Of a stretch of 41,420 nt of DNA, positions 35,370 through 41,420 are shown one piece after another. The stretch comes from Bacteroidales bacterium (GTDB taxonomy: Bacteria > Bacteroidota > Bacteroidia > Bacteroidales > JAUNSR01). Location: assembly GCA_030539115.1 (NCBI GenBank), contig JAUNSR010000026.1, positions 1 to 41,420 of the forward strand, given 5' to 3'. Position 1 is the first letter of the stretch. Every line of letters begins with the position of its first letter. The notes under the pieces are model-generated. The model was not told where the DNA came from. It did no database searches and saw only the letters and a program-made list of their open reading frames with translations. A program made the translations under genes and the position numbers.

Positions 35370-36542
35370 TTAAGATTCCAAGCCTCCATTTATATTTCCA
35401 ACGCCCTCAATTTCAATTAGGAGTTCATCTCTGCAAACATCCGCTTTTACATAAGCAATATCAATCGTTGGGAAAATACTTTTCAATATCTCATTTGCCG
35501 AATAATAATCTTGTTCATTTTTAATATAGACTCTTAAATATGACAGATTTGAACATTCTGATATATTCCTATTTTTCAACAATCTATTATTCTCATTGAC
35601 AAGTTCATTGATATTTTCTATTGTGACTATAGTTTGTTCTTTAATATCATTTTTTGATATGCTGTGTTCACCGCGTATAGCAGCAGTTCCTGAAATATAT
35701 AAATTCCCATTGCAAAAATTTTCCGGCTTTTCATTAATTTGATAAACACATTTCGCCCTTTCAAATTTTGGTGTGGTTTTATTTTTATTTTTTTCTCCTA
35801 CTAAGATATTTTTTGAATAATCATGAGCACTTATCTGAAGTCTATTATCAATTGGCTCTACAGTTACTCTATCATTTAAAACTGCTACAGCATTAATATC
35901 TATCACCATGCCTCCATTTGACATTCCTATTCCTGTAGCGGATGGATAGCCTTTTTCCCAGCTTTCTTTAGAATAAAATTCTGATCTTGAATCATTAAAC
36001 TCCTGATATATTTGCTTATTATCTATTATGCCGGTAATATTTTCAAGATAATTCCATTGTCTTACTATAGAATTAATCCTAAAGTTTTCCTTTTCAAATA
36101 TTGCATAAACAGTCTCAAAAGCCTCATCACTTTGACTTTTTACATCTAAATCTATATTTGAAGCTTGAATTCCTCCTAAAATTAATTGGCTTTCATTTTC
36201 ACCATCAATTCTTATATATTTTGTATTGTTATAAGAAAGGTAGCTTGTACTGACTTTATCATTAACATCCAATATATGAAACTCAGCTGCAAGACTGACT
36301 CCTCCTAAAGGTTTTTGAGCCACATAACTTAATATTGGGGCGTTTAAAGAAAAATATTTTGAAAGCAGATTATTTGCAATACTCAAATGATTCAAATATT
36401 CATTATTATCATTTGGATTTCCAAAAAGAACAATTCTTAATACATTTTTATGTTTTGCAATTTTCACAAAAAGGTCATTTAGTGCGTCAATAAAATCTTT
36501 ATTTTCGCTCACCTCAGATTTCACAATCCATTTTCCATTCAT
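35370..36542 (-). CDS. chorismatase/RidA-like protein (FkbO/Hyg5/XanB2 family)
   Basis: The 390-residue protein has no signal peptide and resembles the two-lobed RidA-like chorismatase fold. WNYLENITGI near 163-172, then YQEFNDSRSEFY, and GYPSATGIG near 198-206 match the conserved middle, and LYISGTAAIRGEHS near 289-302 matches the C-terminal RidA-type segment with the active-site Arg/Glu region. Family members cleave chorismate to pyruvate plus a hydroxybenzoate or dihydrobenzoate, feeding pigments and polyketides. Here no pigment, polyketide or aromatic biosynthesis gene is adjacent, so it is an orphan. The ATG at 36542 fits. It may have a -7 element and a 22-codon reading frame upstream. 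Confidence 0.72.
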   Translation of the reverse strand: MNGKWIVKSEVSENKDFIDALNDLFVKIAKHKNVLRIVLFGNPNDNNEYLNHLSIANNLLSKYFSLNAPILSYVAQKPLGGVSLAAEFHILDVNDKVSTSYLSYNNTKYIRIDGENESQLILGGIQASNIDLDVKSQSDEAFETVYAIFEKENFRINSIVRQWNYLENITGIIDNKQIYQEFNDSRSEFYSKESWEKGYPSATGIGMSNGGMVIDINAVAVLNDRVTVEPIDNRLQISAHDYSKNILVGEKNKNKTTPKFERAKCVYQINEKPENFCNGNLYISGTAAIRGEHSISKNDIKEQTIVTIENINELVNENNRLLKNRNISECSNLSYLRVYIKNEQDYYSANEILKSIFPTIDIAYVKADVCRDELLIEIEGVGNINGGLES

Positions 36543-36614
36543 ATCATAAAGATTAACATATTGATTTTTTTATTTCTTGAAAGGTTAAGACAGATGCATT
36601 CTCTGATAAAAATT

Positions 36615-36683
36615 CTAATACGGCAATTCATTTTTTAAATTTGGCACTTTGTATAAATCATCTGAATCTTTAGTATTTTTCAT
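36615..36683 (-). CDS. possible 22-residue upstream reading frame
   Basis: An ATG at 36683 opens a 22-codon frame (MKNTKDSDDLYKVPNLKNEL, then PY and stop at 36615), 72 bases before the chorismatase-like start. It begins shortly after a -7 element at 36712-36719. It could be a leader peptide, a remnant of a longer gene, or chance; no cysteine or RiPP-like core is visible. No known family recognised. Confidence 0.25.
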   Translation of the reverse strand: MKNTKDSDDLYKVPNLKNELPY

Positions 36684-36711
36684 ATTTGGAATGCCAATTC
36701 ATATATAAAAA

Positions 36712-36719
36712 CAAAAATA
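36712..36719 (-). promoter_or_regulatory. -7 element upstream of the chorismatase-like gene
   Basis: The minus strand reads TATTTTTG, an exact TAnnTTTG match. It would start transcription near 36706, about 165 bases before the ATG at 36542, including the 22-codon frame. No -33 TTTG at normal spacing. Confidence 0.35.
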
Positions 36720-36806
36720 ATAAATGTTAGTATTCTTAAAAGCCTTGCAATGTTAATATATTAAAACCTAAAAGTCTTCAAATTTATATTTTATTAGTTA
36801 TAAAAC

Positions 36807-36840
36807 AAAACCTCACTCCCAAATAAGAGAGCAAGGTTTT
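36807..36840 (-). terminator. intrinsic terminator of the leftward membrane-protein gene
   Basis: AAAACCT at 36807-36813 pairs with AGGTTTT at 36834-36840, with further partial pairing inside. On the minus strand it is followed by TTTTGTTTTAT, and it lies 44 bases after the stop at 36884. Confidence 0.6.
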
Positions 36841-36883
36841 CAACACACTAAATTCCACAATTATATATTTGTGATGAACAGTG

Positions 36884-37375
36884 TCATCTTATATATTTAG
36901 GTTCTGTGATAGGCTTTATTTCAAATCCTCTATATTCGCAAAGCTGACAAAAAATAACATCATGCTTTGGTGTGTACCAATAATCGAACATCAAGGATGA
37001 GTTTACATCAGTGGTAAAACAAAGCACCTCTGACAGGTTTTTGTCTTCCAGCAATGAAAGAACCTTCTCTTTCTTTTCCGGCTGTAAATAGAAAACCTTC
37101 TTATGAAGTTTGGCGCCTGTTGGCACATAATAATATATCGTACTTCCAAATATTAATCTAAAAAAGCCGTATACAGCCAATGCAGCTCCAATAACAAGGA
37201 AAAGATAAGAGACTGATTTATATCCAAGATTTAAACTCCATGAAGAGCCGTACATTATTATTAACACTCCGGCAAAAAGAGATATGGCCGGTATTATTTT
37301 ATTGTTTTTTTTCATCACTACATCTCCCTTGGAAACTTCAAGAATGTCATCTTTAAGATTTTTATATGAGTCCAT
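36884..37375 (-). CDS. two-helix membrane protein of unknown function (paralogue A)
   Basis: The 163-residue protein has a short polar N-terminus (YKNLKDDILEVSKGDVV), two hydrophobic helices at about 27-47 and 54-75 joined by a short SWSLNLGYKSVS turn, and a cytosolic or periplasmic domain (about 78-163) rich in charged and aromatic residues with KVFYLQPEKKEKVLSLLEDK. It lines up along its whole length with the 165-residue protein at 38278: both share KxxIxExSxGD, GY at the helix turn, YYYVP/YYMSS, a YLQP/YLNP motif and a D/N-K-LSEV/LKDV helix. Function unknown. It ends the leftward group and has a terminator. Confidence 0.75.
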   Translation of the reverse strand: MDSYKNLKDDILEVSKGDVVMKKNNKIIPAISLFAGVLIIMYGSSWSLNLGYKSVSYLFLVIGAALAVYGFFRLIFGSTIYYYVPTGAKLHKKVFYLQPEKKEKVLSLLEDKNLSEVLCFTTDVNSSLMFDYWYTPKHDVIFCQLCEYRGFEIKPITEPKYIR

Positions 37376-37494
37376 AATTTACTGTTTATAATATTAAATT
37401 GATTATTTCTTTTTATTACAACGTTAACTATTAAGCGCATTGAAGCATCCGTCATATCATTTATAACAGAAAAGCACTTAAAAGAATGAAAGAA

Positions 37495-37881
37495 TCAATT
37501 CCTAAGACAGCAAATTGAAAAGATAAATTTGTGATGAAAGAATGAGCAAGTTTTAACTTTGGTAATAACATGCTCGAAATGAACAAAGAATGAATTTTGT
37601 ATTGACGAGAAAATTACATTGTTATTTGTAAAATTCTGTTTACTTCTGTTTTGCCAGTAGTTATAAATAAAATTATAAGAATGGCTTACAGACAAATAAG
37701 CATTATTTTGAGATTCAAGAAAAGAATATAAAACATATTCGTCATTTGAACTCTCATTTTCCTCCTGATTAATACTATAAGCCTCTTGAGCGACCTCTTC
37801 GTATGGGATCGCCCGCTTGTTTTCACAACCAAAGGAAATGAAAAATAAAAACAGTAATAATATGTTTTTTATCTTTAGCAC
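37495..37881 (-). CDS. small predicted lipoprotein
   Basis: The 128-residue product starts with a short hydrophobic signal (MLKIKNILLLFLFFISFG) and a cysteine at 19, a lipobox-like FISFGC, followed by an acidic, asparagine-rich region (EENESSNDEY) and a hydrophobic/histidine-rich C-terminus with CSFFHHKFIFSICC. The start codon is GTG; no ATG is available before the signal. A minus-strand TAGATTTG -7 element at 37908-37915 gives a leader of about 20 bases, supporting this start. No family recognised. The C-terminal CxxxHH...CC could bind a metal, but that is a guess. Confidence 0.55.
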   Translation of the reverse strand: MLKIKNILLLFLFFISFGCENKRAIPYEEVAQEAYSINQEENESSNDEYVLYSFLESQNNAYLSVSHSYNFIYNYWQNRSKQNFTNNNVIFSSIQNSFFVHFEHVITKVKTCSFFHHKFIFSICCLRN

Positions 37882-37907
37882 ACTAATTCAATGCTTATAA
37901 TACCTTA

Positions 37908-37915
37908 CAAATCTA
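37908..37915 (-). promoter_or_regulatory. -7 element of the small lipoprotein gene
   Basis: The minus strand reads TAGATTTG, an exact TAnnTTTG match; a GTTG 21 bases further upstream is a weak -33. The predicted transcript starts near 37902. Confidence 0.4.
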
Positions 37916-38040
37916 TAAATAATTTTGAGCTAAATCCAACTTTACTAATACAATAAAATAATTTTACTTTAATTTAACAAGAGATCCAAACAATGTTCTA
38001 TTTTCCAACGACTTAAGACTTATATCTATTTTTTAACAGA

Positions 38041-38232
38041 CTAATCTTGCTTGTGTTGCTTGAATTTTTCTTTTAATTCCTCATCAGATAACAAAGACTC
38101 ATTTGGATTCTCTAAAAGATACTTTTTGAGCCAGTTTGTATATTCATAATATTCAAGTTCCTGCCTGGGTATATCGGAAAGATTAATATCTTTTACTCCT
38201 GCTTTAGTTTCATCATATTTCAAGCCTTTCAT
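38041..38232 (-). CDS. small acidic protein of unknown function
   Basis: From the ATG at 38232 the protein has 63 residues (MKGLKYDETKAGVKDINLSD onward), with a helical, charged C-terminus ending FKQHKQD and no membrane segment. A GTG at 38265, only 12 bases after the upstream gene, would add eleven residues; which start is used is open. It follows the two-helix membrane protein gene closely and is probably co-transcribed. No family recognised. Confidence 0.55.
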   Translation of the reverse strand: MKGLKYDETKAGVKDINLSDIPRQELEYYEYTNWLKKYLLENPNESLLSDEELKEKFKQHKQD

Positions 38233-38277
38233 AAACAAAGTATTAAATGAATAATTATTAATCACTACATATTTTTA

Positions 38278-38775
38278 TTACTCCATTTTTGAGACATGGA
38301 CAGAAGATATCGGATTTTTCTTGGATTTTTCTTTATGTATCAACTGAGCATATACAAGCTTCTTTGAATTGACATTCCAAAGTTCAAGCATTAAAGGAGT
38401 CCGTTTTTTAATGGAATGACTTATTACATCCTTTAGTTTATCATTATTAAGTAAAGCTTCAATTTCAGTTTGACTGTCCGGATTTAGATAATAAGTATGA
38501 GGTTTTACTATCTCACCGCTCGAACTGCTCATATAATACTCAGCATCATAAGAGAGCTTTACTATCCCCCAGCCAATAAGGAAGAAACCGCCAAACACCA
38601 AGGCATAAGATGTCTCTTCATATCCTATCATATTCCATTTAACAATACCCCAAATCAATAAAGGAAAACCAAGAAGAATAAAAATTATTGGAATTATCCT
38701 TTTTTTATAATAAGGTTTAATGTCGCCCCCGCTCATCTCGGAGATAGATTCTTTGATAGAAGTATATTTTTCCAT
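38278..38775 (-). CDS. two-helix membrane protein of unknown function (paralogue B)
   Basis: The 165-residue protein has a polar N-terminus (YTSIKESISEMSGGDI), two hydrophobic helices at about 26-46 and 55-73, and a C-terminal soluble domain with YYLNPDSQTEIEALLNNDK and ELWNVNSKKLVYAQLIHKEK. It is a diverged paralogue of the protein encoded at 36884. The gene heads a leftward pair with the small acidic protein. No catalytic motif is seen. Possible roles include an immunity-like or membrane-stress protein, but the sequence gives no proof. Confidence 0.75.
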   Translation of the reverse strand: MEKYTSIKESISEMSGGDIKPYYKKRIIPIIFILLGFPLLIWGIVKWNMIGYEETSYALVFGGFFLIGWGIVKLSYDAEYYMSSSSGEIVKPHTYYLNPDSQTEIEALLNNDKLKDVISHSIKKRTPLMLELWNVNSKKLVYAQLIHKEKSKKNPISSVHVSKME

Positions 38776-38963
38776 ATAGGTTAATCATATATTTATTCAC
38801 TACCTGTTAAAGCTTTGTATTACAGCAGTAATAGCATTTTCACAGATAACATTCAGGCTGCTAATAAAGCTTGTCTTATTCTATCTTTATAACATTCTAT
38901 CAAATAATGGGTTCATGGTTTAGGAAAAAATATTTTGTTGAAGTTTCGACTGCATATATAGTT

Positions 38964-39332
38964 TTATTTCATAAAAACAAAATAAACGGCTGCAATAAGG
39001 CATAAAAATGCCGCCAAATGATTCCACTGGAATGTCTCTCCTTTAAAAAAAACTTGAGAGAAAAGAACAAATATTATCAGAGTTATTACTTCTTGAATAA
39101 TTTTCAACTGCATAAGAGAAAATGGTCCCCCGTTTTCTCTAAATCCCAAGCGGTTGGCAGGAACCTGACAGCAATATTCCGCCAAAGCTATCCCCCATGA
39201 AAGAAGTATTATTGCATAAAGAGGCCAATTAGTGGTTACTTTTGCCTCTTGAAGCTTTAGATGACCATACCATGCAAATGTCATGAAAATATTGGATACT
39301 ATAAGCAATAATATTGAAAATACACCTCTCAT
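38964..39332 (-). CDS. DUF486 / DMT-superfamily small membrane protein
   Basis: The 122-residue protein has four hydrophobic helices. SNIFMTFAWYGHLK near 13-26 and WGIALAEYCCQVPANRLG near 46-63 match the DUF486 (DMT family) signature. Members are assumed to be small-multidrug-resistance-like transporters but substrates are unknown. The start at 39332 is ATG; a TTG three codons earlier is less likely. It is monocistronic and divergent from the secreted protein gene. Confidence 0.88.
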   Translation of the reverse strand: MRGVFSILLLIVSNIFMTFAWYGHLKLQEAKVTTNWPLYAIILLSWGIALAEYCCQVPANRLGFRENGGPFSLMQLKIIQEVITLIIFVLFSQVFFKGETFQWNHLAAFLCLIAAVYFVFMK

Positions 39333-39503
39333 AAAAAACAATTATTTATTAATCTACAATCATAAAAAAAATAAGCATTACAAGTAAACTTCAATGCTTT
39401 CCAAAGCCCTTTAAGGCTTATAAATAGACATTTTAAAAGCTATTTAATAATGTGAATTTTTATAAAACTTATTTTTGAGTGCTCAAAAGTAATCCATTTT
39501 TCT

Positions 39504-39532
39504 TTTGATAGGCTCTTAATTTTCTATTTTTG
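39504..39532 (+). promoter_or_regulatory. promoter of the secreted-protein gene
   Basis: TTTG at 39504-39507 and TATTTTTG at 39525-39532 are separated by 17 bases, slightly short of the usual 19-20. Transcription would begin near 39538, after the ATG at 39534 that opens the longest frame, so the true start is downstream at 39612. Confidence 0.5.
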
Positions 39533-39611
39533 TATGATATGGTTAGAGCTTATCTTATGTATAACTTTAAGCCACATTTTTCATAGTAATTCATTAATTA
39601 ATTATAATAGA

Positions 39612-40523
39612 ATGAGAATAAAAAATATCATTTTAATTATTATACTTTTCTCAACATCGTTTTCTTCATTTTCTCAAAAAAATAAAGATAAAAAATCAAC
39701 AATAACTCCGGAGGAGACCTTTATAAATGAAAACTTTAAATTTGCCCCTCCATCAAAATGGAAGCCTGGATATAAGTTTTTTTACACATGTCCGGAAATA
39801 AACATCACTCTTAAAGCTGTTAACCCGATTTTGAATGATACGACCAATTATCAAAACGCTTTATTTGTTTTAAAAGAATTTAAGCATGAAACTGATTGGG
39901 GAGGCGAATCATTTATTAATATTTGCTTTACATCCGATGACAAGGACTTCATCTTTAAGACGGGGAAATCATTGCAGCAGTTTAGCGACACTCTCTACAA
40001 CCCGCTTATCCCATGCCTTATATGGCTTGATGAGATAGAAAAAGCCGATTCTTTGTTAAAAAACAAAACATTATATATTCTCAACTCCAACTGGAACACC
40101 GATACAGATTCAAACCTTTTAAATGCAAAGAAGTTTGTTCCGGTTATTGTTGAATCAGTGAAGCCCGGCAATGAAACAAATCCTGTAAAAATCTACTTTA
40201 AAGACGAAAAAGGTGAGACATTCTTTATTTACACAATGCTTTCCGGGACAATTAACTCAACAAGCCGGCTGACATTTCCAAAGACCTTTTCATTTTCTGA
40301 TCCAAGAATCAAGTATAAGGATATAAATGATGAAAAGTGGGCTCTTATCACTTCGGGAGATTTAGCAAATGGTATGAATCAGAATGAGATAAAGCTCTCT
40401 ATTGGCAAGCCAAATGAAATAAAAAGAATTCCTACTTATTCAGGATTAAAGGAACAATGGAATTACAATAATGGAACAATGGTTTTCTTTGAGGATGGGC
40501 TCGTTACAAAGTTTAGAAAATGA
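39612..40523 (+). CDS. secreted protein with BamE/SmpA-like C-terminus
   Basis: From the ATG at 39612 the 303-residue protein has a signal peptide (MRIKNIILIIILFSTSFSSFS, cleaved before QKNK). The main body (30-245) matches no family I know. The last 50 residues have the BamE/SmpA-like layout: GMNQNEIKLSIGKPNEIKR, a short break, EQWNYNNGTMVFFEDGLVTK. In BamE this small domain helps outer membrane protein assembly; in other proteins it is a binding module. The upstream frame to 39534 is unlikely because the promoter lies there. The nth gene starts 45 bases later, perhaps on the same transcript. Confidence 0.78.
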   Translation: MRIKNIILIIILFSTSFSSFSQKNKDKKSTITPEETFINENFKFAPPSKWKPGYKFFYTCPEINITLKAVNPILNDTTNYQNALFVLKEFKHETDWGGESFINICFTSDDKDFIFKTGKSLQQFSDTLYNPLIPCLIWLDEIEKADSLLKNKTLYILNSNWNTDTDSNLLNAKKFVPVIVESVKPGNETNPVKIYFKDEKGETFFIYTMLSGTINSTSRLTFPKTFSFSDPRIKYKDINDEKWALITSGDLANGMNQNEIKLSIGKPNEIKRIPTYSGLKEQWNYNNGTMVFFEDGLVTKFRK

Positions 40524-40568
40524 TGCGCCTGTGAACAATTTGTTTAACAAAAACAATATCAATGACAG

Positions 40569-41231
40569 ATGAGAAAAAAAGATAGATTTGAAGGAATTAT
40601 TTCATGGTTTAAAGAAAACATACCAAACCCTGAGACGGAATTACATTATCACAATCCATACGAACTGCTTGTTGCAGTGATTCTTTCCGCCCAATGCACA
40701 GACAAACGGGTGAATATGGTAACTCCCGAATTATTCAAAATGTTTCCTACTCCTTTCAAATTAGCTCAAGCTCCTGTGGAGGAAATTTTTGAATACATTA
40801 AGTCGGTTTCTTTTCCAAACAATAAATCCAAACATCTGGCAGGTATGGCTAAAATGCTTGTTGAAGATTTTAACGGTCAGGTTCCTGATGATATTAATGA
40901 TTTACAGAAAATGCCAGGAGTCGGAAGAAAAACCGCAAATGTAATTGCATCTGTTGTCTTTAACAAAGCGGCAATGGCAGTAGACACTCATGTTTTTAGA
41001 GTATCAAACAGAATTGGACTTACAAACAATTCAAAGACTCCTTTGGAAACAGAAAAAGAATTGCTTAAATATATTCCGACTGAATTTGTCTCCACAGCCC
41101 ATCATTGGTTGATTCTGCATGGAAGATATGTTTGTGTTGCAAGAAAACCTAAATGTAATGAATGCGGATTAACCCGGTGGTGCAAATACTATATCAAACT
41201 TTCTAAAAATCAAGATAAAACAAAACCATAA
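40569..41231 (+). CDS. nth: endonuclease III
   Basis: The 220-residue base-excision repair enzyme removes oxidised pyrimidines and nicks at the abasic site. The helix-hairpin-helix MPGVGRKTANVIA carries the catalytic Lys121, VDTHVFRV the catalytic Asp139, and AQCTDKRVN near 41-49 the substrate-pocket Gln. Four cysteines (189, 196, 199, 205) in Cys-x6-Cys-x2-Cys-x5-Cys hold the [4Fe-4S] cluster. Length is typical. It follows the secreted protein gene by 45 bases. The remaining 189 bases of the window after it hold no recognisable feature. Confidence 0.97.
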   Translation: MRKKDRFEGIISWFKENIPNPETELHYHNPYELLVAVILSAQCTDKRVNMVTPELFKMFPTPFKLAQAPVEEIFEYIKSVSFPNNKSKHLAGMAKMLVEDFNGQVPDDINDLQKMPGVGRKTANVIASVVFNKAAMAVDTHVFRVSNRIGLTNNSKTPLETEKELLKYIPTEFVSTAHHWLILHGRYVCVARKPKCNECGLTRWCKYYIKLSKNQDKTKP

Positions 41232-41420
41232 TTAATTGCTATATTTAGAAAGAATATTCTAAAATGGATTTTTTCACCGACAATGAAATATAGAATTGAT
41301 GCCACGCCTTTTTAATCATTTATCAATAAATTATGTTTTGCTATTTAATGATTTCAGCTATCAAAAAAATTAATGTCATTTATGAAAACTAAAAATGACT
41401 GATGAAAATTGATTTTTCGA

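Noticed and set aside
36884..38775. Toxin-immunity or defence system
   Set aside because: The small membrane proteins are suggestive only by size and linkage; no nuclease, toxin, nucleotide-signalling or known immunity motif is visible.
1..41420. tRNA, rRNA, insertion sequence, prophage or integrative element
   Set aside because: No tRNA-like cloverleaf, transposase, integrase, terminal inverted repeat or conjugation gene was seen on either strand.

Overview
The window looks like chromosomal DNA of an anaerobic member of the Bacteroidetes, probably order Bacteroidales. The sequence is strongly A+T rich. Several genes are preceded by the Bacteroidetes -7 element TAnnTTTG, in one case with a perfectly spaced -33 TTTG. 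Shine-Dalgarno sequences are hard to find. Typical lineage markers are a SusC-like outer-membrane beta-barrel protein, an M16 peptidase-like protein, an OprO/P-type porin, a fused CcsBA haem-handling protein, a lone ECF sigma factor and the tiny ribosomal protein THX. Hybrid cluster protein and L-cysteine desulfidase suggest anaerobic metabolism. I see no tRNA, rRNA, CRISPR array, insertion sequence or phage.

Layout. 1-8 kb: family 2 glycosyltransferase, M16-like protein, NfeD-type membrane protease, ECF sigma factor, a perfect 63-bp tandem duplication, and a 928-residue outer-membrane barrel protein. 8-14 kb: a DUF6582-like small protein, L-cysteine desulfidase family enzyme, methylglyoxal synthase, hybrid cluster protein and a zinc-ribbon/FHA protein. 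14-17 kb: leftward operon of an SF1 helicase, the Mn exporter MntP and a PaaI-like thioesterase. 17-24 kb: DbpA-like RNA helicase, GtrA and NimA-like genes, topoisomerase III, a YbjN-like protein, and a lone S4-domain protein with a basic tail. 24-30 kb: TPR protein, TRIC-type channel, THX, NhaC antiporter, transaldolase-family enzyme and porin. 30-35 kb: an SDR-mntH operon behind a possible structured leader RNA, then ccsBA read convergently. 35-39 kb: a leftward accessory-looking stretch with an orphan chorismatase/RidA-like gene, a gene remnant, a paralogous pair of two-helix membrane proteins, a small lipoprotein and a small acidic protein. 39-41 kb: a DUF486 membrane protein, a secreted BamE-like protein and endonuclease III.

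How genes fit together. Most of the window is housekeeping: DNA repair and topology, RNA remodelling, envelope export, and ion homeostasis (Mn import and export, Na+/H+ exchange). The least explained places are the leader before the SDR-mntH operon, the 35.1-38.8 kb stretch, and the lone S4 protein. No complete unknown defence or biosynthetic system is evident. Promoter elements correct several start codons (M16-like, S4 protein, NhaC, secreted protein at 39.6 kb), because the longest open frame would begin inside or before the promoter.
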